Below are positions 10,995 through 23,929 of a stretch of DNA of 64,000 nucleotides, piece by piece. This stretch comes from Tridacna crocea. Lineage: Eukaryota > Mollusca > Bivalvia > Cardiida > Cardiidae. How positions within the stretch are numbered: the first letter of the stretch is position 1; each line of letters opens with the position of its first letter. The position numbers and the translations under genes were made by a program. The stretch is from contig OX031065.1 in the NCBI GenBank assembly GCA_943736015.1, forward strand, positions 39,880,427 to 39,944,426, written 5' to 3'. A model generated the notes under the pieces. It saw only the letters and a program-made list of their open reading frames with translations, did not search any database and was not told where the DNA came from.

Positions 10995-12032
10995 AGCTCC
11001 ACTGGCCAAAGGCCAGCGGGTTTATGTTATGGCCTGGTTTCCATCGTGCATCTGTTCGTCTGTCTGTCAGTGTATCTGTGCGTCCGTCCGTGCATGTGTT
11101 AACTTTCATTTCAAACATCTTCTTCCCTGAAACTACCCTTCCAATTTTGATGAAACTTCACAGAAATTATCCTACTATGGTCCTTTTTAGAATTCCTTGA
11201 AAGAATTTTATTCCTTCAAAAACTCTGGTTGCCGTGGCAACAAAACTGAAAAATTTTGAAAATCTTCTCTGAAACAATAAGGCCTAGAGCTACCGAATTG
11301 GCATGTAGCTTTATCTAGTGGACTTCTACCATGTTCCTTCAAATAATAACCCTAGGGTCAAAATTGGTCCTGCCACGGGGGTCACAAGTTTTATATGGGC
11401 GTATATAGGGAAAAACTTAAAAGTTCTTCTGGTAACTAACCATAGGGCCTAGGGCTACCAAATTTGGCATGTAGCTCTAGTGGATCTCTACTAAGAGTGC
11501 CCAAATGATAGCTCAAGTCAAATTTGGCCAAGCCCCGGGGATTCACAAGTTTTATATGGGCTAATATAGGGAAAACTTTAAAAATCTTACCGTACCAAGC
11601 CACAGGGCCTGGGGCTACTCAATTTTACATCTAGTTTTATCAAATGGTTGTCTACCAAAGGTCATCTTTACGTTACTAACCATAATAAAGACTAAGGCCA
11701 CAAAATTTAGCCCTTCCTCATGGGTTTTATGTTTTACAGGGCCTTTTTTTGAGAAAACTTTAAAAATCTTCTTGATTATAATCACACATTCTAGACCTGT
11801 ATTATTAGGTATGGGGCTTTATCTTGTAGACCTCCACAAGGATTCAAGCAATTATAGCTTTTATAAAATTGGGTTTGTCAGGGGGAGGGGGTGTTTCACA
11901 ACTTTCTCATTGGATTTTATAGAAAAGATTTTGTATGTCCTCAAGTTTGAAACCACTTAGCCAAATAATGTAATATTTGGCTTGTAGTGTTTTTACTTAT
12001 TAACCAGTAGAGCGATGTGCACAGGGCCAGTA
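10995..12032 (+). mobile_element. Helentron-like element, AGCTCCACTGG family
   Basis: The 5' end AGCTCCACTGGCC follows TTTT, with hairpin CTGGCC-AAA-GGCCAG and a GTCCGTCCGTG run. The core is four to five ~165-170-bp units (GGCCTAGAGCTACC, GCATGTAGCTTTATCTAG, GGGGTCACAAGTTTTA). The 3' end is worn: CCAGTAGAGCGATGTGCACAG is recognisable against the intact GCCAGTGGAGCGATACAGGG of the copy ending at 56006. Confidence 0.7.
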
Positions 12033-13374
12033 AATTTCCTGCTGCTTGTATTTAATTATGCAAGACCGATTACAAAATTTTCTTACGCATCAAGAAGTAA
12101 ATACAAGCACCATGAAAGAAACTACAATGTAATATTCCTTTTATTATATACATCTACTTACAACTTTCAACAACAACATTTTGCGATTATTGACTGTTTA
12201 TTCGAGAACAAAATGAGGCAGTAAACAGTGGGGATGGTAGTAACTGTTTTTATGATGGCAGATTAATTTTAATAGTGTAACATTTCAACCCATTGGATCA
12301 CAACTTAATGTACGCTTAGTTTATTCATGAGATATGTCCTCTTGCCATATTTGGGACCAAATTTCACTGCTTGAGGACACAGATTTTTTTTCCTGTTGTG
12401 TGTGTTATTTCATCCAATTCAGCGAACATATTTGATACAGGAAAATTCATAGATATATAGTAAATAAGATTATACAATCCCTGTTAAATTCTGTGTTATA
12501 TACGATCCCTGTTCAGACTTGTCCACTTGGACATCAGTTGAAAACAGCAAGTAAACTATGGTTCAAATAGTGGGATTTGTCTATGATGGAAAGAAAATAT
12601 TATGGGGAAAATGAGAAAATGCTGGGTACAAACATTTTCTCCTTTTCCAAAATTGTTTTCAATAGGATTCTTTGTTGGGGTTCCTTAAACAAAGACGGAA
12701 CCAATCAAATCCAAAATTGGACTGCATTTGCACATTCAATACAGTTTGATCAATGTATGCAAAAGTGCAGAATGCTTTACTCAGCAGGTTCCTATTTGCT
12801 TTATTGTTACTGTTGTTGTTGTTGTTGTTTTAATATGTGCAAGTAGATGATGTTAAGTTAGTCCCCTTGTTGTTTTATGCATATTTTTGTGATTGTTTCA
12901 AAATGTACATACCAAAGCTCTTTTGCTTACTCAAATAATTATACTTTTTGCAATATATATTTATATATATCAAAATTGTATTTTAATGACTTAAGTGTAA
13001 ATAGGGCATACAAAGACTAATTTGATAGTTGTAACATATTTGTCAACCCTTTGAATGAAAGCATATTTGTATTAAATTTTCCAAAGATTTTTTTTTTCCT
13101 TACCTTTTGGGATAAATAATTATGTGCAGAAAATGGCTACAGTCCAATTCATTAGGTTGTGCAATCAAACTTTAAAACGAAAAGCGGAGGGTGTAGATCA
13201 AAGATCAGACTGCATGTTCTGTGCAGCTTGATCTGTAACATCATACACCCACTGCAATGAAAGAATCAAGCGTTCAAGTACATGTGCCATTGCCTATGTT
13301 GAATTCCAGATTGTATTATATTTCTTTATATTTCTCACATAACCTGTTGTGGACAGTTCAAGCTCAGCTGTTTT
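12033..13374. other. Non-coding stretch with MITE and microsatellite remnants
   Basis: It contains a degenerate M1 copy at about 12520-12690, a (TGT)n run at about 12803-12828, and an M2-type palindrome piece (AGATCAGACTGCATG) near 13200-13235. No gene was recognised. Confidence 0.45.
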
Positions 13375-13565
13375 TTAACCCTTTACCACACAATCCCTAT
13401 TTTTTCCGTGAGAAAGAAAGCTATAGAAAACATTGTGGGTTTTCCCACTATGTTTTCTCTCCTCTTCCATACAAATTTCAAATTTTCAGTCACTTTTATT
13501 TTGAGGTCTGGAAATGCTTCCAATTTCGATCAGTCTGATTTTTTTTTCATTTGGTAAAGAGTTAA
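13375..13565 (+). repeat. M1 MITE, core deleted
   Basis: It runs TTAA to TTAA with standard left and right arms (CCCTTTACCACACAATCCC; TTTGGTAAAGAG). The centre is shortened to CATTGTGGGTTTTCCCACTATG, which removes most of the palindrome. A symmetrical deletion of this sort is what loss of a hairpin during replication would leave. Confidence 0.75.
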
Positions 13566-14387
13566 TGAATATGTCATGATATTGTAATGGTACTATCAAT
13601 GTCTGAGTTGTTATTATTCAGCAAAAACTTTGGCACTTTCTGATATCTCCTTTTCACTCCAAATTTAATCTAGTTTATTACCCATGATACGGGAAAACTA
13701 TACCTGAAAGGTAGGTAATTCTCAAAATGTTATACACAGTTATTCCCCTTTTTGTTATTAAAAAAATTTCAGAGAAATAAGCAACTATTGCTGACTGTTG
13801 ACTACTGCATGCACCATACTTGTTTCAATTTGCAGCAAGCAACTTTGGAGGCCATTTTAATAGATGGAGAAAATGGTAGTATTTAGCAATCTTTCCTTAA
13901 CAATTTACCAAAGATTTTAAAACAATTTGAATGAACCCTTTGATAAGGAGATATGCTTTGAAAACATTGTGGAGAAAGTGCAGGTCACCAGCATTTTTCC
14001 CCTTTTTCACAATTTTTCTTTAACCCTCTCAGAGGCACCACATCATTTTAGTCACAATATTGGATGAATGTACATGTATATCATGTTGTCATTTGATACA
14101 GAATTAAATTGTGCTGATGATCCCCACTTTTGTAATGAATTGTTTTCATAGTTTCCTGTTGCTCTTTGCCAAATGAGATATTGGGGTGTACTATCTTACA
14201 GAATTTTACTATATACATGTAATTGATTGTGCACAAACTATTATTTTTGTATAAAAAAGTTGAATGCAGGTTGTTCACTAGTTTTTGTTTGACTTTTCTT
14301 TTTTTCCTATTTGAGACCGTATCAGAATGCATGATGTAAACTGGTTTCTATGGTAGTCTTGTTTCATTATGTCCCACCAGATGGCAT
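13566..14387. other. Unassigned stretch with one MITE remnant
   Basis: A weak M1 remnant lies at about 13900-14070 (GAAAACATTGTGGAG; CAGGTCACCAGC). No gene was recognised. Confidence 0.4.
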
Positions 14388-14720
14388 TCTACAAATACTC
14401 ATCTATCTAATTTGGGCATCCTGGGTACAGAACCGGACTACTTTCCTACGCGACAACCATTACTTTGAATTTCAAACTGAAATAAACGTTTGCTCAATAA
14501 AATGCTACCTGGTGCGATTCACTCAGCTATGATCAACAGTTTAGAGAAATCTGGAGCTAAAACCGGCATCATTTCTGCTCAAACGTATTGATAAAAGCTA
14601 TTTTCTCCATTGCTACTTTATAGCGCGTAATACTACAGTTTCCCGAATATCGGGGATAGTGATGCGTAATATAAGACGGGTCGAATCCTTGAAGAATATG
14701 ATATGCGTAGACAACGGCAT
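14388..14720 (+). repeat. Dispersed ~330-bp repeat D1, copy 2
   Basis: This is the partner of 6695-7025. It keeps the same order of blocks, including ACTCATCTATCTAATTTGGG and the inverted pair around CCCGAATATCGGGG. Confidence 0.6.
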
Positions 14721-16908
14721 AAAACGAAAGATGAATAAACAACATTGTCGTCTGTGAACTGTGAAGATGGTCTGTATCGAGAAAACTGTTCATATAGCTT
14801 TCATTGTTTTTGGTAAAGTTTAAGACTGAATGTAGATGCTGCTACTTTTGAAAATATCATGACAGTAGACAAAAGAAAAACCAATAGCAGACGAGGTTAC
14901 CATTTTGTTACAGATGGTAGTCTCCCTTGTATTTCGTCACTTAGTAAACAAGCCAACCCGCGGCCCAATTTAAGACTTGAAAATGATAATTCAATAATCA
15001 AAGTAAAAACTCACACAGAATCTAAATATAGTTTTTGTAATAAAATTTATCAACTGATGAAGGAATACGATAAAAAAGCTTTCTTATGTCACAATTTAAA
15101 CTTGCATGTATTTATAGAATGAGTATTTATAGAATGCCATCCAGCGGGAGATAATGGTTTTATGCTTTTCCACGAATACAAGGGCTGTAACTCTGCCCCG
15201 AGGAATGGTTGGTCAGCATATGTACGAGTTTTCTCCCTTTGACCATAAAATTATTCGAAATAAGCCAGCTACCGATTCGTGACACACACAACTTTCCATG
15301 GACGTAAATCAATGTAACACAGTGGAAAGAAAGTAAAAGTGTTCATGAAGTTCATGAACTTGTAAAAGTCGCACAAAGTGTTAGATAATTGAATGAATGG
15401 ACCGAATGTTTTACCCCACCATAAACTGTCTTAGTTTTTGGAAGAATCTTGCCCGTTTTATTCCCTATGCCGTTTTCCTGGCAAAATGGAACTGGTGGAT
15501 TAAATTGATATTTAGGTCAAAAGTAAAAAAAGATAAATGAATAAATGAAATAAAAACAATAATGAGCAGATTTATTATATTCACTGTAAAAACTAGAATA
15601 CTGTCGAATAATTTAAAACTGATTTCAAAAGCATTTTTGTGGTATTTGTCGAAGACAATACCACAATGAGTTCAAGATTGAATTTTGATAACCATGTATC
15701 TAATTTGTACCGTGAATCTAATACTCCATCGCGTTTAGGTACGCAGCAGTGGAAAGAGATTCAGCTCAAGTAGTTCCCGCTTAAATTTTGCCGGAATATC
15801 CCGGATGTTTGTAGCTTGAAAATGCTTCAAACGCTTTGGAATATCATTACTACGTTCTCTGTCCTAACCACATACAAACAGACAAAGCAATGATTATGTG
15901 CTCCTTTATCGCAGAAAAGCCAGACGAGCTGAAAACGTAATTTCAAGTGTAATAACTCAGCCATTTTCAAAATAAGTCGGTCGTCAACGACGCTGATAAA
16001 TTAATCAACCTCCGAAAGGTCCCAGGCTTTAGGGCAAGAATATAAAACTTGGCATAAAGTAGTTCAATTTAAATACATGAATATTGCCATTTTCTTCATA
16101 ATTTGCAGCTTTCTAGGACGACATTTCAATTTAAATCTTGATTTGCAGATCTTCTACATGATACATATTTCTACATATGCCAGCGTATCCATTTTGTCAT
16201 AGCATACCCAAACTCTTTAGAGTCCATACCGAGTCTATACCGAGACAGCGTACCCAAACTTTGTAGAGTTTTAGTTCAACCACTTTGTGCAAAACCCAAG
16301 GAAATAAAACCAATTAAACTCATTTTTTCTCAGGCAAATGACTTTTACGGTGTCACTGATATATGCAATTTGAAATGGCATATTAAAATACATTGGGCGA
16401 GGCTATCGATCGTTGAGATACTTATTTTTGATTGAAACTAGCTTCTCGCGAAATGATACAAATTTGCCAACTGACCTTGGGCTTTTTCGTTCCAAAACTA
16501 ATTCGTTCCATGGCTTGTTCGATTTATGATTGCACGCTACTCCATTTGATTGCTCATGAATATTTATAGATCGAGGTAATAGACCATTTGCCAAATACCG
16601 TTACTGACGCGTCACCACGAGTTACTTCCTTTTCCACCCGACAATTTTTCCCAATCCTGTATGTACCCAAATAGTGAAAGTTTCATATTTTTTAAATGGA
16701 TTACACACTAAACGCGATAAATAAACAACCTAAAACGGCCGTGCCGTTAGTTTCATCAATTATCTTTTTCGAAGACACACACAAAAAAGAACTGTTGTTT
16801 TATCAATTTTTCGGTAGACTTCAGAGAGTAAAGAGGTATCATTTATTATTTTACTAGCGCTGTCTCTTGCCGGGCGTGTTGATAAGAGCTTTTTGTATGG
16901 AGACTGCA
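14721..16908. other. Unassigned region
   Basis: An 87-codon frame at 14859-15122 has no recognisable domain. A strong hairpin lies at 15637-15666 (TTGTGGTATT...GTCGAAGAC...AATACCACAA). A short direct repeat of CATACCCAAACT and CGTACCCAAACT occurs near 16203-16260. No gene could be supported. Confidence 0.35.
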
Positions 16909-17116
16909 TTAACCCTTTGGCTACCAAGTGCGACTCAGTGACCTTTTTCAGACAATACAGATTCAGATCACACCAGGAAGAATGTGCAATCTGATCCTGG
17001 ATCTACACTATCCGATACGGAGATATTTTTCCTCGAGATATTCCTTTGAAATAACTTTTGAGGTTTTACTATCGGCTTTAAAAGTGGCATTTAATATATT
17101 TAGTAAGATAAATTAA
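16909..17116 (+). repeat. M2 MITE-like repeat
   Basis: It begins TTAACCCTTTGGCTACCAAG. It carries the M2 core, here diverged (CAGATTCAGATCACACCAGG; GCAATCTGATCCTGGATCTA), then TACACTATCCGATACGGAG. It matches 20714-20945 in block order. TTAACCC at the start suggests a TTAA-targeting element like M1; the right end is not clear. Confidence 0.5.
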
Positions 17117-17329
17117 ATAAATTCCCCTCTCCATTCCTAAAGAAATTAGTGCAAATATACCGTTTAAGTGGGACCTGTTAACCCAGGTTACATAATGAAT
17201 TTGAAAAAAAATGTTCAGGCAGAAAAATGCATCTTTTGGCACCAGTAATTAGAACAGACTTACCCTCCGTCACAGCTTTTAACAATTCCAAACCTTTACA
17301 AGTGATCAATGTAAGACTAAACGGGATAA
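17117..17329. other. Spacer
   Basis: Nothing recognised. Confidence 0.3.
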
Positions 17330-19390
17330 ACACTTAATTATGACACGTGTGTGTTAACTAGTCGGTGCCTAAAAAGAACACAACAGCTCTTCAAATAGAT
17401 CATCCACTTTGACGGTGAAACACCGAGATCAAACGTACACCCAGCTAACCCTCGACTAGCTTTTCAATGGAAATAAGTATAGCACGTATTCGCTTCCTGA
17501 AAATGAATCTGTAAGATCTTTTCTTCTGGAGGGAATGGAAGGTTTGAAATTTGAATTAATCTTTGTTATTACAATAGTCTACTTACCGGTATAAGATAGT
17601 TCAAACAGGAACATAGCAAACATGCAACTATACAGATTTTTAAAAATGTTATTTCAAAGTTAAGATTTTTGCTATAATTTCAAAATGTTTGATGTCCCAG
17701 TTTTTTTGTTAGTAGACTGTCTCTGTCTTTTAGCAGACACTGGAACGATTTTTTGGAATAATTATCACATTAATAGTTTAAATAAATCAAACCACAGATT
17801 CCTGGACTTCGAGCCTGTACGTTACAAACTTAGCTACAGAATTACGCAAACATTGGTTGAATAATCAGACATAAAATTAGGAAAGGTCTATTGCAGGTAT
17901 ATTGATGTTATCCCCCCACACCCCATTTTTTATGACACTGAATCTTTCACCAACTCTTTACGAAACAAAAATTTGAGGCTTGCCCAAATTGGAAGTCTTT
18001 GCAGATAACAATTTGAATGTGGCTTAAAAATGAAATTTTCTCTAGGAAGGATAGCAAAGGAAAAGGAGAAAAGGTTGGTTACTAGAATTTTAACCCTTTT
18101 CAACAACATTTTTAAAAGACTATATTTCTAAGAGTCGTAAAAAACTTGGATTATGTGGCATAGGGTTTTAAATAGTTACTGCGAATATTTTCACCCGACG
18201 ACAACACTTTGAACTCGTCCAGATACTTAGCATATGGAGACGATTGAATAAACGTGGGTCAAATGGTTGTAATTGTCTTTTAAAAAGTAAAAAAAAAAAA
18301 CTATTGTTGAAACAGGAGAAAATGCATGTTGCAAGCCCTTCCTTTTTTCCTCAATTATTTTCGCTCACTGACTACAAATTGATTACTTTCAGTTTTCGGT
18401 TTTTTGAAAGTGTGTGTGTGGGGGGGGGATGTGTTAAGGTTGAGAAAGTTAGACAAATAACCGACAGTGGGACAAATCAGCACGTCTGCCCCCTTTTTAC
18501 ACGGGTCGCTCGAAATACTTTGGTAAAAGGTTGATTAGCTGTATAGTGTCTTCAGAAAGACAGGGACAGTCCATTTAGTGATTTTAAAGTACTATTATCA
18601 AACATCCTTGTTGCACTTTCAGGCATGTACCTATTGACGAATAACTTATGTTATCGATCATGAACAAAAGAAACATGGCTTCAGATCAAAATTCAGACCT
18701 TCCATAACTTCTTTTAAGCTTCATTTTGAGTATAAAAAATATGTATCTAATGAAGTCTTACCCCCCCCCCCCCCCAAAAAAAAAAAACAAAAATGGGTGA
18801 AGGGTTAAATCGGTGTTCCTTTGATCTCGGTATCGCACTGCAGAGTGGGTGACCTTTAGAACAGCTGTAATGTACTTGCTTCTTACAGATTAGCACACAC
18901 GTGTCACATTAAATTGACTCTTCTTATCTTTTGTTTCATATTAATTTACCCCTTTGGTTATCATTAATGGTCAGGATTATGAATTTTATACAGGTTTCAG
19001 AGGCTAAGTCCGTTCTTAGTCAATACATGCTCTTTATTTAAATACAATTTTATTAAATGCATATTTTGTCTGTTTGTGATTTTCTTTTTCAAAGGCAATA
19101 TCATGAAATATGTTTGAATTGTGTTAGAATTGATTTCCATAGATTTCTTGCAATGTCATTTTCTTTTCAGTTATGAATTTGTCCAAATTTAAAGGAGTTG
19201 GGAACGGGACATACGGCAATTGTTATTGAAATAATGCTTTGATTGTCCGGTGTCACGTGATACTGCTGGTGCACCACTTATGATAAATTGGAAATATCGC
19301 TTACCATCTATTGATTGTAATATTGGAAATTGAATGTAAAAGGCTAGAGATATAGTTTTCAGGAACAAACTTAATTTTGTTCGATATGTC
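17330..19390 (+). repeat. Duplicated ~2-kb segment, copy 1 (uninterrupted)
   Basis: Its first half (17330-18385) matches 44700-45745 and its second half (about 18390-19390) matches 56025-56885, in the same orientation and order. Shared blocks include CGAGCCTGTACGTTACAAAC, TTAGCATATGGAGACGAT and GAGAAAGTTAGACAAATAAC. It holds an old M1 copy (17946-18171) and a C/A homopolymer run near 18762-18787. No convincing coding region is present, so it may itself be an unknown mobile element. Confidence 0.7.
17946..18171 (-). repeat. M1 MITE, diverged
   Basis: It has the reversed M1 arm order (GCTTGCCCAAATTGG, TTTGCAGATAAC on the left; GAGTCGTAAAAAACTTGG on the right) with a degenerate core. Its right TTAA (18168-18171) is the unoccupied counterpart of the MITE insertion at 45264-45486 in copy 2. 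Confidence 0.55.
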
Positions 19391-20454
19391 AATATTTTTC
19401 TCTCTATTAGTCATGCATCCTACTGTCAAGGGGCGTTACTCCTGCTTCTTCCTTATGATCAAAAGGAGACCACTTATACAAAAATGAACCAAACTTTGTC
19501 ATGAATACTCTCCCTTCAACCGAAAAGGTATTCATTTGCTTGGTGGGTTGACTTTTAAGCCAATATCTGAACAATATGTCTCTGTTTCTTTCAAACTATT
19601 AATTCCACACATGGATTTCCTTGACAAATACCACTTCAGCGTTTTCAACGCTTTGATTTTGTCATAGTTTTATCTGTCTATCTACCTTACTACGAGCATA
19701 TTGAAATCAGGGATTTGTATACACGTATACATGAATATATACGATCCCTGTTGAAATTGAAAAAAAAAAGAAATTGAAAAAAAAAAATAAACTACTGTAA
19801 TTTATCATAATAAATTTGGCATGAGAATTACATACAACCAATATTACATGCAACCGATATATGAAGCTAGCCATACATTTTTTGTAAATTTTGTCACACA
19901 ATGGACGTAGTACTAGTGCAAATTGTTTGACGTAAAGGGACTCACGGCTATAAATTGATGATAAGCCACCCTACTTACCTATAAAATAGGTTTAAATGAA
20001 CATTGTGAGAAAAGGGCAAGCAGCTTTTTTTGTCTATTTTATTTTTCGTCTGCAACTACTTTCAGTTTTGACAAGTGCAGAGTTTTGCTAGTTGGCAAAT
20101 CCGAACATGTTAGGCCGTGAAAATTTGGTTTAAAAGGAGACAGGCAACATTAGTATAATCTTCAGACCTTAATTTATTACCCTAGATAATTAGAATGTCA
20201 CTATTTACGCTGTTTCTTTTGAGAACCTTCGAATTGACACGGACATTTGCCAATAAAAAATGAACGGTTTGTTTTCTCATTATTCCACTGTTTTCCACCT
20301 ATCCACAAACAAATATCAACATTTTAGTGACACTCGCGATTCCGATTGTGAAAATGACTTTTGAAAACATTGTAAGAAAAGAAGAAAATGCCGGTATTCA
20401 CCTTTTTGTTTTTAATCAGAAAGCGGAAGGTTAAAATAGCATACCTATGAAATT
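19391..20454. other. Unassigned region
   Basis: No gene was recognised. Weak M1 arm traces are present near 20000-20100 and 20330-20400. Confidence 0.35.
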
Positions 20455-20592
20455 TAACTTTAGTCGACTAGAAAATATTCTGGGAAAAGGAGAAAATGCT
20501 TGTAACCGGCATTTTCTCCTTTTCCCACAATGTTTTCAGAAGGCTTCTTCCTGTGTGTCGTTAAAATCAGGGGTTGTTTGGTAAAGAAATAA
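20455..20592 (-). repeat. M1 MITE, left-truncated
   Basis: It has a near-perfect core (GGGAAAAGGAGAAAATGCTTG and complement), then the reversed short arm (AGAAGGCTTCTTCC, GTCGTTAAAATC, TTTGGTAAAG). The other arm is missing. Confidence 0.65.
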
Positions 20593-20713
20593 TGGTCATA
20601 AAATGATAAACTAGAAAACGACAAATGGATCGGAATTCAGAATGATTCTTTATCACCAAGACGTTATTTGGCCGAGATTTATTGAACATGGAAACAACAC
20701 TGGTGATTTTGCT

Positions 20714-20945
20714 TTAACCCTTAGGCTGCTAAACGCGACTCAATCACCTTTTGCGAACAGTGCAGATCGAGATCAGACTGCACAGAACGTGTAGTCTGAT
20801 ATTGGATCTACACTGTCCGATGAGGAGGTGTTATTGCCTAAACATAACTTTGAAATACATGTATAGTAATATTTGGGCGTTCACTATCGAATTGAAAATT
20901 TTATTTTATGTATTTAGCAGGAAAAGGGTAAGTATTTAGTAACTC
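20714..20945 (+). repeat. M2 MITE-like repeat
   Basis: It starts TTAACCCTTAGGCTGC and contains the clearest M2 palindrome: GATCAGACTGCACAG followed by GTGTAGTCTGAT. TCTACACTGTCCGATGAGG follows. The end near 20945 is uncertain (GGAAAAGGGTAAG). Confidence 0.55.
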
Positions 20946-21002
20946 GAAAAGGGTTAGTATGTAGTAACTCCTAATAATCTTCCCTAGGGCTTTGAAAAAT
21001 GA

Positions 21003-21201
21003 AGCCTGGGGGTCTGTATTCACCAACCATTCTTGAGAACATTCTTAGTCTTATTCTCCAAGGTTTTCATAGTTTGAAAGTAACACGACTTCTGATTGGC
21101 TAAACCATTTGGTTGTGTTACTTTCAAAATCAAATATTGAAAATTTGAAGAATAAGACAAAGAATGTTCGCAATAATGGTTGGTGAATACGGGCCCAGGC
21201 T
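21003..21201. repeat. Palindromic MITE, GTATTCACCAACC family
   Basis: AGCCTGGGGGTCTGTATTC at the left and GAATACGGGCCCAGGCT at the right are imperfect inverted repeats. They continue inward through CACCAACCATT, GAACATTCTT and AGTCTTATTCT. The centre (TTTGAAAGTAACAC and GTGTTACTTTCAAA) is also inverted. Almost the whole 199 bp can fold on itself. No other copy was seen in the window. Confidence 0.75.
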
Positions 21202-21605
21202 GCTGCTGATTTCCTGACTTCAACGTTTGTTCAGTACAAATTTTCTCCTTCATATTTGTTTGAAACCTGTTTTATTGGAATTACGAAAGCTTTTTGATAC
21301 ATAAAAAAAAAAACAACTGAAAAACCATAGCGTCACTAGTGCACAATGCTCAGCGATGTCTAAGTTATGCAACATATTAGTCTGACTATTTTTACGGGTA
21401 CTTGGCTAGGACAGTATTCGAGGACTACCTGTGCCGACTGAGCTGTCGACGCCAGAAGTCAATCCAGAACATCTGGATCACAGATCACTCGGTTTTGAAA
21501 CTGCAGAAACTGCACACTTTCATGTAGAATCTGGCATATTTCAGTAATTAGGGGATGTAGGGAAAGTAATCATTGTTAAACAGAAAAACAAACACTTCCG
21601 GTGCT
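21202..21605. other. Unassigned stretch
   Basis: Nothing recognised. Confidence 0.3.
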
Positions 21606-21811
21606 TTAACCCTTTACCAGACGACATACTTTTAGACTTGTCCAAGTTAAAAGATTTTGCAGACAACAAATTTAATGTTTCTCAAAAATTGAAGTTTAAT
21701 TTGGATATGGTAGAAAACATTGTGGGAGAAGGAGAAACTGCTAGTTCCAAAAATGTTTTCAAAAGCTTCATCCTTAGGGTCGTGAAGACCAGGAATTGAT
21801 TTAAGAGTTAA
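21606..21811 (-). repeat. M1 MITE
   Basis: It runs TTAA (21606-21609) to TTAA (21808-21811). The long arm comes first (CCCTTTACCAGACGAC, AGACTTGTCCAAG) and the short arm last. The right half of the core palindrome is deleted. Confidence 0.7.
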
Positions 21812-21820
21812 GAGGCCCTT

Positions 21821-23272
21821 AAACAAGAGGACCATGATGGTCCTATATCGCTCCCCTGAGTACTAAGCTGTAAAATCAAACTTGTGACCCCTAGGCAGGG
21901 CCAGTTTTGACCCCAGGGAAATCCTAAGAAAAAAAATTGGTAGAGGTCCACTAGGAGATGCTACTTACAAAATATCAAAGCTCTACACCTTCTAGTTACA
22001 GAGAAGTAGAATTTTAAAGTTTTCCTTCTTTGTTCCTATGTTTCGAACTTGTGACCCCTGGGGCAGGACAAGTTTTAACCCCTGGGGCATCGTATGAAGA
22101 AACTTTTTAGAAGTCCACTAAGAGATGCTGCATCCCAAATATCAAAGCTTTACGCCTTCTAGTTTCAAAGAAGAAGAATTCTAAAGTTTTCCTTCTTTGT
22201 TTCTATGTTTCGAACTTGTGACCAACGGGACAGGGCAAGTTTTGACCCCAGGGACATCATATGAACAAACATTGTAGAAATCCACAAGGAGATCCTTCTT
22301 ACCAAATATCAAAGCTTTACATCTTCTAGTTTCATAGTAGAAGAATTTTAAAGTTTTCCTTCTTCATTTCTATGTGTTAACCTTATGACCTTTGGGGCGG
22401 GCCATTTTTGACCTCAGTGACATCATATGAACAATCTTAGTAGAAAGTCCACTGGGAAATGCTACATACCAAATATCAAAGCCCTGCAACTTCGAATTTC
22501 AGAGAAGAAGAATTTTAAATTTTTCCTTCTTTGTTCTTATGTTTCAACCTTGTGACCCCCAGGCCGGGGCCAATTTTGACCCAAGGGACATCATATGAAC
22601 AATCTTTGTAGAAGTCTACTAGGAGATGCTACATACCAAATATCAAAGCTACGCACCGTCTAGTTTCAGAGAAGAAGAATTTTAAAGTTTTCCTTCTTTG
22701 TTCCTATGTTTCAAAATTGTGACCCCCGGGGCGGGGCCAGTTTTGACCCAAGGGACATCATATGAACAATCTTGGTAGAGGTCCACTAGGAGATGCTACA
22801 TATCAAATATCAAAGCCCTGCACCTTCTAGTTTCAGAGAAGAAGAATTTTAAAGTTCTCCTTCTTTGTTCCTATGTTTCAAAATTGTGACCCCCAGGGCG
22901 GGACCAGTTTTGACCCCAGGGGTATCATATGAAAAATCTTGGTAAAGGTCTACTAGGAGATGCTCCATACCAAATTTCAAAGCTCTAAGCCTTCTAGTTT
23001 CAGAGAAGAAGATTTTCAAAGATTTTGCTATTTTTTCCTTTTGGTTGCCATGGCAACCAGAGTTATGGGTAAAATTCAATCTCTTGAACAACTTTGGTAA
23101 AGCTTCACACAAGGAACATCCCTGCCAAGTTTATCAAGATTAGCCCAGCGGTTTAGGAGGAGAAGATGTTTAAAGAAATTGTGGAGGACGCACGACGGAC
23201 GACGCACAACGGACGGCGGACATTGGGCGATCACAAAAGCTCACCATGAGCACTTCGTGCTCAGTTGAGCTA
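21821..23272 (-). mobile_element. Helentron-like element, AGCTCACC family, reverse strand
   Basis: Read on the minus strand, it begins at 23272 with AGCTCAACTGAGCACGAAG, whose GAGCACGAAGTGCTC hairpin is intact. It ends at 21821 with hairpin GGACCATCATGGTCC and CCTCTTGTTT. The core has about seven ~165-bp units (TTTCAGAGAAGAAGAATTTT; CATACCAAATATCAAAGC as read on the plus strand). The subterminal repeat has one mismatch on the 5' side and one extra base on the 3' side. Confidence 0.75.
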
Positions 23273-23929
23273 AAAATATATGATTTTATCGCCAGGTTCA
23301 ATGATTGGGTTGACATGGTTACCTGGATATGATGAATACCGAAATCATACACGATAAGACAAGAGTGTTGGAAAAAAAAAAAACTCTCATGATACAACCA
23401 TTTCAATTTTTATTTTCCAAACATCATTCTAGATCTATCATTATAAATGTAAGACAAAAGAAAAAGAAATAAGCAGAGAGAGAGAGAGAGAAAGAGAGAG
23501 CGTATAGAAAACGATTCAGAGTTTTAAGAACCCAAGAACGAAGGCTTAAATTGAAAACATTACTGGAAAAGGTAACCAGCATTTCTCCTTTTCCAGCAAT
23601 ATCTTTGTTTCTTTTACTGGAAAATCCTTCAAAAACATTGGCGTAAGTAAAGGGTTGATAGTCTAGTTAGAGAGATGGATAGCAGACTTCAATTTTGTTT
23701 CTTGGTGAATTTTGTACAATATAAATTATATACATTTTGCAGTCTAGAAGATAGTTCTATACACGTGTACGTATTATTCTCCGTATCCGCGGATCATTGG
23801 TTAATGGGTGCATGTATACGAACTGTGCTTCGCTTGGAGAAAAAATTACATGGAAAGATTGTGGTGTAAAAAGCAGCGTTTTTTTTTTATTTTTCCCTTC
23901 AAATTGAACGGGCCAATGATTAGATATGG
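23273..23929. other. Non-coding stretch
   Basis: A (GA)n microsatellite lies at about 23474-23502, and an M1 core remnant at about 23550-23610 (GGAAAAGGTAACCAGC). No gene was seen. Confidence 0.4.

Noticed and set aside
14859-15122. 87-codon frame
   Set aside because: Plausible composition but no splice signals, domain or second copy to support it.
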